In this document: piece after piece, positions 41,901 to 56,900 of the stretch
Position numbering within the stretch: position 1 is the first letter of the stretch
How the letters are laid out: every line of letters begins with the position of its first letter
Origin: Siphonodentalium dalli
Taxonomy: Eukaryota > Mollusca > Scaphopoda > Gadilida > Siphonodentaliidae
DNA: 64,000 nucleotides
Direction of reading: 5' to 3'
Assembly (NCBI GenBank): GCA_032622095.1
Contig: CP136067.1
Location: forward strand, 94,726,707-94,790,706
Made by a program: the position numbers and the translations under genes
The notes under the pieces: generated by a model
Told to the model about the DNA's origin: nothing
The model's input: only the letters and a program-made list of their open reading frames with translations
The model's database searches: none

Positions 41901-44900
41901 ATACCGGTCAAAGGGGACTTGTTGAGCTGGAGGAGGAGGGGGTAATCAGTAGTATACAGTTGGTAATTTCAAGGTGGATTTTCACCAATCTACATATGTG
42001 AAATCTCTCTAGCCAAATATCCTGTTTAGAGCTATTTCTTTTAAAGTAATTATGAAAAGTTCTGACTGTTGTAGTCTCCAGAGTCCCAGTCTTATCAGTC
42101 TTGGTAGTCTGGTGAGCGACCCCACAGTCATTGACTGTCTTGTTTATATTTCTTTTAGGTGCCTGAAGAGGATGTCGAAACTTTCTGTAGTATGAATTGT
42201 TTCACTCATTACTGCGTCAAACAGAACTATGCCATGCAGTCAGCGGCGATGGTTGCTGCGGGGCACGCTAGAATGCTTGACATGCCAATGATGGACCCAT
42301 TAGATAAGCTTGGACCGCTCGGAATTCCTCCACCGACACCACAAATCATGAAGCTCGACGGCCAGCCGGACGCAGCGAGTCTGTTTAGCAAATCACTAGG
42401 AATGCAGTCTTTTGGTCAACAGGCTGTCCTTGGAAAGCCTATGATGATGCCGCCTTATGGCCAGGCTCTCTCACCTGCATCCATGCTAGCGCTAGATGAA
42501 ACACCACTGGATTTATCGTCTGTGAACCAGGCTGCTGGGAAGATCGTCGCAGATGATAAATTAGGGAAGCATAAATTACCAGAAAGCACATCACAGCCAG
42601 AACCTCCAAAAGTAATTATTACAATTCACTTAGACTGGAGCAGACGACAATCCATAGTGCATGTTTCCCTCTCTGTGAGGCTCCCTGTGGGTTACCTATA
42701 AAACATTCTTCAGTTATTTTATTTATCAGAGCAGCTGCAAGCCTGGATATAGTGTGTCTTGATATTTGCAGAATGAGGTTCCCATAGGGGGAATTTAGTG
42801 ATGCTATCCTGCACGATGGACTGGCATCTCCAAATTCACCCTCTGGGAACCTCATTCTGCTTAGCCCTCAACAGTTATGGGAGACCTGGGATCAGATTGA
42901 AGTTCCCCAGTTGAAGTTGGTGATGTTCACCCATTAATCCCCTCGATTATTAGGCCAAATAAAATCAATGTTCTGTTTCTCGGCCACCTACTCCCTCATG
43001 AAAATATGGCCCCCTGGGTGCTTTTTTTGGTCCTCCCAAAATAAAAATTATATATTATCCTTCCGCTCAGTAAAAATGGACTGACCATAAATTTAGCATA
43101 GACATAGTTAAACTTTTATTTAAAGGGGTACTGTATGCCATTTTCAATAAATTCCCGGTGATAACAATGATCTAATATCGATAATATATAGAAAACTAAG
43201 CAATTTGAGTCGAAGATGTATTCTGTAAACGTTCAGGTTAATAGGTTATCTTAAAATAAAACTTAATAATTTTATATAAATTTAATTTATGGCTGGAGCC
43301 ATAAATTAAATTGCGAATTTCCGTGTACAAGACGTAATCAAAATAATTCACAGATAGTGGATTGGGCACATGATCGTGTAAATAATTATGTTGATACTGG
43401 GCGTAAATTCAAGCCACTCACTGACTAGTGACTATACAATGACTTAAATGAGTATATGGGATTAGTATGCATATACATGTAATATAACATTTATTTTATA
43501 CATTTGCTTGAAAACTGTCAAAAAATTACTCGACAACCACAATTGGTATTTTCGCACTCCGGTTAATCTGCCATCCGTAACATTACTTCGTACTCAACAG
43601 ACTTTCAAATAATGGAAATCTGGTTACCTTATTCTATGACTCAGAGACTATAGAAACCAACAACATTTGAGTACAGTATCCCTTTAGTATTTCCTTTTGT
43701 ACTTCTGAAAATATTAAAGTGTTCTTTTTGGTTTGTTTAAACTGTATGTACTTGGGTTGCACAACAGACAGCACTCTCAGATCTCAACTTATAATTCTCT
43801 TTACCATGCATCTACATGTCATGTGATTATTTTAGCCTGTTGTCAAAAAATGGAAAGACATCAGATGGAAGAAATGGGATATTACCTTCATTCAGAGTCT
43901 CGGTGTTTACAAGAGTCCAACAACAGAGGAAGAAATCTACAATGTACGTATTAAATTATAATATTCATATTGTTTCCTTGCTGTGGCCAATCAGTCTGAA
44001 ATATATTCCATGACTAAAGTCAATGACTACCGAATATTATCCAGGAGTATAGTCTAAACATGAACAGATTCTTTCAACTGCCATCATGAAATGGTGTCTG
44101 AGATTACTTAACTTTGAGAGACATAGTCAAATGAATTGTAGGAATAATACAACCGCCATATATTTACACTCGCACATGCTGTCGAATATGAATGCAGGAC
44201 GTTGGTTGGTCGAAATTACGTCACGTGATGTCACACGCAGACCCCTACTTGCTTTCATATGGTGTACAGTAATGCCCTAAGTAATCGACTCCTTAATCAC
44301 AGCAGAATTATGGGTACTTTTCAGGATTTAGTCGGAAATATGGCTTGTTGCCATTCATCGGAAAGCTCTCCCCGAGAGCTTTCCGATGAATGGCAACAAG
44401 CCATATTTCTGACTAAATCCTGAAAAGTTACCCATAATTCTGCTGTGGTTAAGAGTCGATTACTTAGGGCATTACTGTAGATGCAACCTGCAACGGGCTA
44501 TGAGAATAATGTTGGAAATAGTAAGCATGGATTATTATGCCCCCGACTTGAAGTCGGCGGGTATATAATTGACGTCTCCGCCCGTACGTACGTATGTCGC
44601 ACCGTCCGTCCGTCCGTACAAACATTTTGCATTATTGTTCAGCAACCGCTGGGCAGATTTAGCTGATATTTGGTGTGGTGATAGAGCAGCATGGGGGAAC
44701 AACTACATGCATAGCGCGGTTTTCGTCCACCCATTTTCACCAGAGTTATGGCCCTTAATTTACTTAGAAATTCAATTATTCTCTTGTTTTTTGGGTTTCC
44801 AGATGATAGCGTGAGCTTTGGTGGTACGATTGCAAATCCCGTATTTTTGTGGATCAGTTATATGAAAATACATGTCAAGTGCGAATTTGGGTATGATCTG

Positions 44901-47900
44901 ATGATTTTTGCCAGAGTTATGGCCCTTTTTTCAACTTAGAAAATTTCCGGATCGCTTGTTTTTGGGTTTCCGCGTCCATGCTTAATTCGAATTGCTACGG
45001 TCGGGGGCAAATGCCACACGACAGCGTACCTCTTGTTATACCTTCCCTTGTCTAGTAATAGTCAGAAAATGTAGAGGGAACTTTGTTATGCATATACACT
45101 CATTTAATCTGATATAAAAATTACATTGTTGTCTATAAATTGACACCTCTCCATTATAACATATGATCCTAAATTTCCTCCAGTGTCTTTCAATTGTTCT
45201 GGAGTTACAATTAGTACACCAGACTGAGTTCAGCTAAACATTGTCTCACTCTTCAACGAAGTCATCTACTTCATGTTCCATGTCACTATGCGTTAACATG
45301 ATAGTCACTTTTCACACATTACACAGAGATATGTTAAGAGTTCATGTATTTTGCAATTAATGCTCAATACTTATGGACATGTTTGTAAGACACAATACCA
45401 AAAAGAATTCTGAAAAAAAAATTGTACTAATTTAATTTTTCTTCCTTTTTTTCGTCATAATATCAAGAATCAAAATAAAAATGTCCAATGCAGGCCATTT
45501 ATTGCAATTTGGCGGTGCCTGAGAATCAAATACCTTTTTTTTTGCTTTAGAGTTGTATATATAAATAATGCTGTATCTTTGATGATGTTTGTTTTATTTA
45601 GTTATGGGAGAGTATGTCAATCACCCTGAGACCGGACCCACGTCCTGATGATTCGAGGAGCTGCTTACTGTGTTTGGAGAATGGTGATGGCCTAACTGAC
45701 GGCACGGCAAGGTTCGTTTCATAGTTACTTTAATTAATTTTCTGGCCTCGTATTTTAGCTCATATTTAATTAACCATTCCTGAAATTTTGCAAAAACTCT
45801 GTGCCAATTCATTGGCCTAACAATATTAGGGATAACTGACAATTCACGACACACACACACTGTAGCACATATTTAGTTAACCCTTCCATGACTGGAGCTT
45901 CCTGAAATATTGCAAAAAACCTTGTGCCAATGCATTCTCTTATATATGCGAATCTCCCATAGGAAGCCTGGCCTTACAATATTTACCTTGACCTTATAAG
46001 CCAGTGCATTCTCTTATATATGCGAGGCTCCCTGTGGAAGACTCGCATATATAAGAGAATGCATTATCACAGGGTATTTTTGCTGCACCAGTGCAGATCC
46101 CGTCATGAAAGGGTTTAAAGATATCGGGAAAATGTTATGATGCCATCGATTCTGTGTGCCAACAACTTTTAGCCAGGGGACCAGTCAAGGTAAAGACAGC
46201 TCTGATGCATCAACAAGCTGTTGTCAGGGGACAAGAAACCGTTTCAAATTCATATCAAGCTGTCATTGGGGGGACTAGGAACCGTTTCATATTCATAACA
46301 AGCTGTCGTAGGGGGACTAGAAACTGTTTCAAATTCATAGTTTTATATTGACACAATGAGGCTTCCACAAGCTCGACGGGGGGACTAGAAACCATTTCAA
46401 ATTCATGTTATACACACAATGAGTTAGTCATGTAAAGTCTGTTCCGATTTCAAACTTCTAAATGTTAATGTTGGTAAATGGGTTCATTTGAACTGTGTGT
46501 TGTCTATTTCAGACTTCTCAATGTAGATGTTGGTAAATGGGTGCATTTGAACTGTGCGTTGTGGTCATATGAAGTCTACGAGACGATAGCTGGAGCGTTG
46601 ATGAACTTTGACCTGGCCGTGAAGCGTGGTATGGCAATCATGTGCTTTGTTTGTAACCAGCCCGGTGCGACTCTGAACTGTTTCAACATCCGTTGCACGA
46701 GGATGTACCATCTCCCATGTGCTCTACTCACAGGATGTATGTTCTTCACAGATAAGGTTAGTACCACATAATGATATACCATCTCCCGTGTGATGTACCA
46801 TCTCCCCCATGTGTTTTACTCACGGGATGTATGTTGTTCACTGATAAGGTTAGTACCGCATAATGATATACCATCTCACGTGTGATGTACCATCTCCCCA
46901 TGTGTTTTACTCATGGGATGTATGTTCTTCACTGATACGGTTAGTACCACATAATGATGTACCATCTCCCGTGTGATGTACCATCTCCCCCATGTGTTTT
47001 ACTCACGTGATGTATGTTGTTCACTGATAAGGTTAGTACCGCATAGTGATATACCATCTCACGTGTGATGTACCATCTCCCATGTGTTTTACTCACGGGA
47101 TGTTCTTCACTGATAAGGTTAGTACTGCAAGTTCAGCAACTAATATTAAGCACACATGACTCATTTCAAGATGGTTATAGTGCATAACGTATATATTTAC
47201 ACTCACACATGCATTTGCATTCTGCATCCATGACGCTATTGCTCCCATTCCCCAACTTTCAATTGATGTCTGTTAACATTTATCATTGAACAAATATTCA
47301 CCTATTTAGTATTTTGCTTAGATCCTTTTCAGTATTAATTTAAAGTGTACACTTTGGGTATCGTATAATGATAGTTTGTCTGAGAAAAACCCAACTAATG
47401 ATTATATCACGGGAGCAAACTGTTGCTCTCGCTGTGTTTTACTTTATATGGAAAAGACTGAATATTGTTTGAAGAACCTGTTGCTGATTTCTATATATTA
47501 CAGACAATGCTGTGTACTATTCATGCTCCTAAGAATCCAGATAATCAGCTCGCATCTCTCGTAGTGTATCGACGGGTGTATATCAACCGCGAAGAAGAAC
47601 AACAGGTGGCAAAGTGAGTGCTTCGGCCAAATAAATCAGAATTCCTTGTTCTCAGGCAATTCTCTCGTCACTGAAATTTTCTTTTAAAAAGCTTGTCATG
47701 CATATTATCTGTTAGATATATTGGATTTGATCAACAAAACTGAATTTTTTTTTGTTTATGTAGTAGGTTTTCCAGAGTTTGAGAAAAATAGCCAGCTTCC
47801 CTCATCTCCAAATTGAGATCTAATTGCCTGATAAGGCCAATATAAACAAATTGCTAAATTTACATCCCATCCCAACCCTATTTTTAGTCCCCTCCTCAAT

Positions 47901-50900
47901 TTTTTTTATTTGCATATCTTTTATGCAAATTTTTTACTCATGCCTTAACCCTTTCATGACCGGAGCTGCGCTGGTGCAGCATTAAAGACCCTGTGCCAGT
48001 GCATTCTCATATATATACGAGTCTCCCACTCACATATATAAGATAATGCACTGGCTTACAAGATCAAGGTAAATATTGTTAGGCCAATGCATTCTCTTAC
48101 ATATGCGAGGTGCCCTATGGGCAACTCACATATATAAGAGAATGCATTGGCACATGGTTTTCGCAAAAAATCTGGAAGCTCCAGTCATGAAAGGGTTAAT
48201 CATCAAGTTACATTTCAATGACCTATTAACCAATCTATTTTGATCTAATTGGACAATCTAAATCACCTTGTAATATATAAGATAGGATACTGCTTCAATC
48301 TAGAACTGTCCATGACCATTTATTTTAGGAAAAATAAAAAATATATATATTGGCCTAACACAGATATTTTATTTTAGTGGTCTGATTTACAACACATATA
48401 TTTAGATACAAACAAACGTATTATTACTTTCGCTCTCTTTACTTCAAGCTTTCGGCCCGATCTGTGTGATTTTTCCTTATGACGGTCCAGATTGGGCTGA
48501 AAGCTTGAAGTAAAGAGAGAGAAACTAATGATACGTTTGTTTATACTACTGTCCTTTCTTCGCTTGATGGATTATGCTGATATATAGAAGATCTCAAATG
48601 AGTTATGTTGGGATATAGCACATGTACAGTAATGCCCTAAGTAATCGACTCCTTAACCACAGCAGAATTATGGGTAACTTTTAAGGATTTAGTCGGAAAT
48701 ATGGCTTGTTGCCATTCATCGGAAAGCTCTCCCCGAGAGCTTTCCGTTGAATGGCAACAAGCCATATTTCCGACTAAATCCTGAAAAGTTACCCATAATT
48801 CTGTTGTGGTTAAGGAGTCGATTACTTAGGGCATTACTGTAGACCATGGGAAGAACATACAGCTGTCTTAGACAAGTTGTGAATCAAATTTATGAATCAA
48901 GTTTCATAAAATATATCCCAGTAGAGCTTTATGCCTTTCTAACAAATCAAACTCTTTAAAAGAAGCTGAAAAATGCATGTAAAATGCATACATGCACGGC
49001 TTTGGCTGAGATGCTTCACAACCGTATATGACAGTATTGCGCACTCTCGCTGGCGGAGAAAAATATAGTCCCCCAATTTACCTCTTTTTTGGTGCCTATT
49101 TTCGTTAGTGCAACAAAGTTGGACAAGAATTTAACTTTAATGAACAAAGCAATCATTTTTGTTGGTGTCAAGCTTGGCTTTTCAAAATAGTATTAATCCA
49201 CTCAGTATTTTTGTTAGCGCGATGCCGAGTATCCCGGGAAGCATGCGCCTATTCATCACTAGTGAGATATAAGGAAATATGTAATGGCTTTTTTAATGAT
49301 ATAGTAGGGGTTCCATGTAATATATAGTTAGTTGGATGTGTTGTGTAAAAAAATTGTTATGTATTATTTTCACAGCATCATTAATGAAGAAGACGGTAAA
49401 TGTCGACTCAGAGTTGGCTCCCTTACTCTGCACAGCATCGGACAATTACTTCCGCACCAAATCCAGACGAACAAATACCATAACCGAGACTACATCTACC
49501 CGGTTGGCTTCAGATCATCCCGATGTTACTGGAGCATGAGACGGCTGTACAAACGTGCTAAATATATATGCAGCATTCTCGATGCCGAGGGAAAACCAGA
49601 ATTCATTGTTAAAGTCATCGAGGAAGGTTTCCAAGAAGAAGTTTACAAAGACTACTCAGCTAAAGGTATACCTTAATGACTTCATGTGTAATATTGTGTG
49701 CATGTAATAGATCTGTGTTGGAAAAAAATCCACATAATATGGGTTTTATACCTGAACTACTTTTGTATGAGCATAAAATGTCCCAGAAAGACGCATTGAA
49801 ATCACAAAAAAAAAAATTTCGAACATGATGATCAGGTCCCAATCAATTACTCCAAAAATTGTATTCAAGGGCGACTTCCTTCAAAAGTATATTTACAAAG
49901 ATATAATTTAAAGATTTCACCCACTGCTTTCTCTTTGTTTTAACCTCTTCGCTGCAATGACGTCCGTAACTATTACGGATGTAAAAGTGCATGTCGTGTG
50001 CTATATGGTCCGTAGGTACTACGGAACTACTTCAGAACACTAGCAGTAGGCCATTAATCATAACTGGAACTTAGAGATTGGTGCATCGGATTAACTGTAT
50101 CTCGAAGTTTAAAATAGTGTATGATGTTCAAAGTTTGTGAACGATAATAGCCTTTCAACTGAGTCAGTTTTATGGTTCTTGTGATGTTCCCGTTCTATTT
50201 TACCACTGAAAAATGGCAATAACGTCAACATCCCAGCACACGACGTCATAACGTCATTTAGCAGCTGAGAGGTTAATCATCATAATTATGTAGTACCGTA
50301 TACTTTTTAGAGTGAAGACAGCTGTACAGTAATGCCCTAATTAATCGACTCCTTAACCACAGTAGAATTATGGGTAACTTTTCAGGATTTAGTCGGAAAT
50401 ATGGCTTGTTGCCATTCATCAGAAAGCTCTCGGGGAGAGCTTTCCGATGAATGGCAACAAGCCATATTTCCGACTAAATCCTGAAAAGTTACCCATAATT
50501 TTGCTGTGGTTAAGAAGTCGATTACTTAGAGCATTACTGTATATGTTCTTCCCATGGTCCACATGTGCTATATCAATGAATTTGTTCGGAAATCTTCTGC
50601 ATTCTTTGAGATACCTCTTCCCAAATTATGTATACATAATTTTGGGGTTCGAATGAGCCATGTTCGTTTAATCCACTTTTCGCTTGTTTGTGTTTTGGGA
50701 AAAAAGGGCTATATTGTTCGAGACACCGATGACTGAGCCTCATTGTACAGTGTGAACATTCAGCATCCAAAGAAAACACTACCAAAGGCACTGGAGGAAA
50801 TTTATGTTATAATGGAGAGGTGTCAATTTATTGACAAGGGAACCTATCATAATCCATGCTTGCGAAGTGCACAAAAAAATATAAATAAAGTCCTCCCTCC

Positions 50901-53900
50901 CTCATTGATTGATTAACAAAATTGTCTGAGACTCAAATAATTGTTTTTATTTGGCCTAAGCTACTCAACATTCACTAATAATACTTATATTCATAACAGG
51001 AGTATGGTCAAAGATATTGGAACCCTTAATCAAAATGAGGCGGAACGGAGACATGGTCAAACTGATACCATCATTCACATCCGGGGAGGAACTATATGGT
51101 TTGACAGAGGCTGCTGTTCTCAAAGTTCTCGAGTCGGTAAGACATATGCTGCATTGCATCTAAGTCATCTATTGTTTTAAGATATTTAATATCAAGCTCT
51201 CTTATCAGATAATCTTCCACAGTAGAATTTTCTAATTAGAATCTGGAAATAACTCTTCATTATGAAACTTCTGAAAATGTATTTGTAAATACAGAAACAT
51301 GATGCCTTCACTTCGAAGAATACCAGTTAAAGTATGACAATACAGTTCTGACAGCTGATGTGTTATTATACCCCCACTTTCGAAGAAAATTGGGGGTATA
51401 CTGGATTGACTGCGTCCGTCCGTCCGTCACGCTTTCTCCCTCCATTTGTCAGTCCGTCCGTCCGTCCGACCTCATAACTCGAACAACTATGAACCGATTT
51501 CAATAATTTTTTGTATGCAATCTCATTAGGACTGGTTCTCCGCATGATGCTAATTGTGGTTCTAGCCTCATTTTCAACTTATTTTGACTTGTCCGACTTA
51601 ATAACTTTAACAAATATGAACCGATTTCAATAATTTTTGGTATACATGCTGCTCACAATACCCTCTCTACATGATGCGGCTAGGGATTGGCTCAGACTGT
51701 TTTTCGTAATATTACACTTCATTTTCGACTTATTTTGATTTAGAAAATTCTGTCCGACTTAATAACTTTAACAAATATGAACCAATTTGAATAATTTTTT
51801 CTGTACAAGCTTCTTGTGACACCATATCGATATTATTAGTCCGAATTTTTCTTTAAAGTTAAAAATCTTTTTTGTTGGGATTACGGATAATGCGGGTTGA
51901 ATTTGCCACGGTGGGGGTATGCTAGCACTCGAGTGCACACCTCTTGTTTCCAATTGTTTTAACATATAAACACTGCCGGCGACATGAACGAAGTTTGCGT
52001 ATTATACTCACTCATGTGTCCGTGGTATGTACTCAAGCGATGCATATTAGAGTTGCTGTTGGGTCACATTTCATGAAAATTTCATCGTCAATGGTGGAAA
52101 TAGATGCTCTTTTCATTTTGGATTTTGCACTTATTTTTTTGCTTTAAGCATTTTGATCTCGGGTATAGTTGCAAAAAAAACTTGTAAACAGTTAAAGAAA
52201 ACACCCCTGTATTCTAATCAGAGAGTCACTATGTAAGACAATGGTTGTGTTAGAAACTAATACGAATGAGCAATCGCTCAAAAACGTGACATGAGGATAC
52301 ACCGGCAATGTCTTGTCATTACAAAAGAATGAACGAGTTGTCCTTGTATATATCCTCAGGATTCACAAGTGTATAATACTCAATTTCATAAATTTCGCTG
52401 CTTGACTGAATGATTTTGTCTATTGCTTGCTGGATGTCTATTCGAACAGTTAACCCTTCAAGACTGGAGCTTCCTGAATTTTTTGGCGAAAACCCTGTGC
52501 CAATGCATTCTCTTAGATATGTGAGTCTCCTTAGGGAGAATACATTGGTCAAACAATATTTACCTTAACCTTGTAAGCCAGTGCATTCTCTTATATATGC
52601 AGGGCTCCCTATCTGAGACTCGCATATATAAGAGAATGAACTGGCACAGGATCTTTAATGCTGCACCAGTGCAGCTCCCGTTATTAAAGGGTTAACTTTG
52701 TTTATGTCTTCAGGAAAGATTACTCTATATTATTTACTATCCTTTTTTTGCAGCTACCTGGATCTGACTTGTTGATAAACTATCACTTCAAGTTCGGTCG
52801 TTCACCATATATAGAGATGCCACTGGCCATTAATCCAACAGGATGTGCTCGCTCAGAACCAAAACTCAGGACACACTTTAAAAAGTAAGATAAGAAACAC
52901 TCTTAGCATGTTCTTGAGGATTTAATTCTTCAGATTTTTGCTTGAATGACTGTTATGCAACCATCTCGAACAAATATTTAATGTCTGACAGCAACTTTTA
53001 AACCCTTTCACGATGAGCTGCGCTGGTGCAGCATTAAAGATAATTGTGCCAGTGCATTCTCTTATACATGCGAGTCTCCCATAGAGAACTGGCTTACATG
53101 GTCATGGTAAATATTATCAGGGAAATGTATTCTCTTATATATGCGAGAATCCCTATGGGAGACTCACATATATAAGAGAATGCATTGAGACAGGGTTTTC
53201 ACAAAATTTCAGGAAGCTACAGTCATGGAAGGGTGCAATGAAAAATATAAAATTTGGGAGTTTATCACCACCATGCTCAATACTATTTACAAGGTACCTG
53301 CAAAAACAAAAAAACATGTTGTTTAACCCTTTACCCAACAGAACGGCCCTGTGCCAATGCATTCTCTTATATATGCGAGTCTACCATAGGTCGCCTCGCA
53401 TATATAAGAGAATGCATTGGCTTAACACATTAAAAATTATAAAATTGTTAAAGAATGTAAGAAAAAATGGTAAAAAGTGTTAAAAAAAGATTTTTTTAGG
53501 CCAATGCATTCTCTTATATATGCGAGGCGACCTATGGTCGACTCGCATATATAAGAGAATGCATTGGCACAGGGCATAACTGTAACCATCACAATGTGGT
53601 CAAGGAGCCGGTTCCAATGATATCCATATTAGTATGGTTTTATTGAGACAGACCCAAGATAATTTAGGCTGTTGCAGCTTTATTTGGCCGTTTTTGGCCG
53701 GTTTGTTGGGTAAAGGGTTAAAATGTTGATTTCGGTCTAAATTTGAGGTGTGTGTTACGTTTTTTTGCATATATTAAATTCAATTCATGTACATGTAATT
53801 GTTCATTGCCGACTATGACTATGATTAGTGAGTTGTTGTCCTAATGTCCTCTACTGTAACCTTAACTCTCAAGTCCAGTGGACTGTATCTTGTTCTCCAC

Positions 53901-56900
53901 TGAATACTGTTAACCCTTTACCCAACAGAACGGCCCTGTGCCAATGCATTCTCTTATATATGCGAGTCGACCATAGGTCGCCTCGCATATATAAGAGAAT
54001 GCATTGGCTTAACACATTAAAAATTATAAAATTGTTAAAGATTGTAAAAAGTGTTAAAAAAAGATTTTTTTTTAGGCCAATGCATTCTCTTATATATGCG
54101 AGGCGACCTATGGTCGAGTCGCATATATAAGAGAATGCATTGGCACAGGGTATAACTGTAACTATCACAATGTGGTCAAGGAGCCGGTTCCAATGATATC
54201 CATATTTGTATGGTTCTATTGAGACAGACCAAAGATAGTTTAGGCTGTTGAAGCTTTATTTGGCCGGTTTGTTGGGTAAAGGGTTAATAGCATGTTCAGT
54301 AATTATAATGTCTACTGTAAACTAATGCTATCTAACCATTCTGTCTTCAATTGAGGCCTCATACTCTACTGTCAGTGGTCCAGTCTGCAAGTAGTGTGTC
54401 TCTCATTTGCAGAAGGAGGTCCCCATACGGTGAATTTAGTGATGATATCCCGCACAGCAGGCTATCATCACCAAATTCACCCTCTGGGAATCTCATTCTG
54501 CTTAGGCCTCATCTTCTGGAGAGTATCTATAGTCTCAAATTAACATTGTTTTTAGTTACTGTTTCCCTTCTGAGAAGTTTCTATTTCCCCTAATTTGCAG
54601 AAGATAAAATGCATAATCGAGGTGACTAATGGGTGAACATCACCAACTTCAATCTGATCTTAGGTCTCCCATAGCAGTTGAGGCCTATGCAGAGTGAGGT
54701 TCCCAGAGGGTGAATTTGGTGATGCTAGCACACCACGCAGGGTATCGTTACTAAATTCACCCTCTGCGTACCTCATGCTGCAAATTGACAGACACACTAT
54801 TTCCAGACTTATCAATACTACTTCATCACATTCCCTGCCGACTCTGGTTACTGGGCTGGTTGTAAATCATGAAACCCCAACTGTAACTGTTCTATCTTTA
54901 TTTTAGGCCTCACACCCTACAGTCCAGTGGTACTACATCCCGTTCACTGCCGACTACGGTTACTGGCGTGTTTGGAGACCTTAATGCACCGTACAACAAA
55001 CAGTTTGTGCACTCGAAGACGCAGCAATACAAGAGACTTAAGACTGAGTGGAGGAACAATGTCGTGCTCGGCAGATCGAGAATACAGGTTAGTTTCATAT
55101 TGCTGTATTCTGAAAGATCTCGAAGCAGACATCGCTAAAAGCCACATGGTTGATTTTTCCTGGTTACATCGTGATTACGTTCTCATCTAACACTAGTGTT
55201 CTGACTTGTTCTCATTAATACCCAACAGAAGGGCCCTGTGCCAATGCATTCTCTTATATATGCGAGTCGACCATAGGTCGCCTCGCATATATAAGAGAAT
55301 GCATTGACTTAACACATTAAAAATTATAAAATTGTTAAAGAATGTAAGAAAAAATGGTAAAAAGTGTTAAAAAAAGATTTTTTTTAGGCCAATGTATTCT
55401 CTTATATATGCGAGGCGACCAATGTGGTCAAGGAGCCTGTTCAAATGATATCCATATTTGTATGGTTCTATTGAGACAGACCGAATATATTTTAGGCTGT
55501 TGAAGCTTTATTTGGCCGGTTTTGGCCGTTTTGTTGGGTAAAGGGTTAATGATTATGTAGATGAGGTTCAGATGCTAGCCACTGTAAAATGATCAGGAAT
55601 ATTTCATAGTATATATAACCTGTTATCATTAACGTAGTGAAGTTGGAAGTCAAAATAAATTGCGAATTTAACAATTTCCTCTACCATTGTTGGTTTGGTG
55701 GTGGTAAAAAAAATGGTCAATACACGTATTTTACACGTGAATTTAACTTCGACATTTTGTCGCAAAGTTTACGGTGCCTATACAATATCAATGTTTACAT
55801 GCAGTGCCAAATGACAAAATTCTTACATTAACACTTCAAATTGTCAAAAATATAACACATTTATGATTCCTTGACTATCTACTTGTATTACCATTGATAT
55901 TCAGAACTTAGCTTAATTTATTGAATGATTTACTATTAGATATTTGTACAAGCCTTGAAATAGGGTGTCTGTCATTTGCAGAATGAGGTCCCCAGAGGGT
56001 GAATTTAGTGATGCTACCCCGCATAGTGGGCTAGCATCACCAAATTCACCCTCTGGGGACCTCATTCTGCAAATGACAGACACCCTATTTCAAGGCTTGT
56101 ATTTGTAATGTTTTGATAGACTGAGATATTCCCCAGCGGCCATTGGGTTACCTTTCTCCCAACACCCTGGTAAACACAAATACCTCCCTCAGTCCTCGAA
56201 TTGGCCATGGCAATAAGCAATGCTGTGAGAAAAGCCATGGTAACATATGGAATTTTAACATGCCACATCGTTAGATTTGCCGTGGGGCATTTTTCCTAAT
56301 TTCGAGGGCTGCCTCCCTCCTCACAAAAATAATTTGAAGTAAATAATAAATACAAATATTCCATGAGAAAACATTTTTTTTTATGGTGATCTAGACAAAA
56401 ATCAATTTTAATTATGACATTGTCTGCGTCTAAACCCTTCTCACTATTGATTTGATTATATTCTAGGGTCTGGGTCTGTACGCTTCAAAAGATCTGGATA
56501 AGCATACGATGGTGATAGAGTATATAGGGGAGACAATTCGTGATGAGGTTGCTAACAGACGAGAGAAGATGTACGAAGAACAGGTATGTATACATATTGA
56601 CTATTTCAAGCTTTCAACCACTGTTGTCAAAGTTATATTTTCATTTAGAATCAAATTTGTTGTCAAATTTATATTTTCATTCAGAATCAATAGTATTTAC
56701 ATATTGCTGATGATTTGGCATTTGTTTCCTTTCAGAATCGTGGCATTTACATGTTCCGCATTGATGACGACTTGGTGGTGGATGCGACGATGTCGGGTGG
56801 CCCCGCCCGATACATTAATCACTCCTGCTGTCCTAACTGCGTTGCTGAAGTTGTTCCAATCGGAGAGGAGAATAAGATTATCATCATCACCTGCCGGCGT

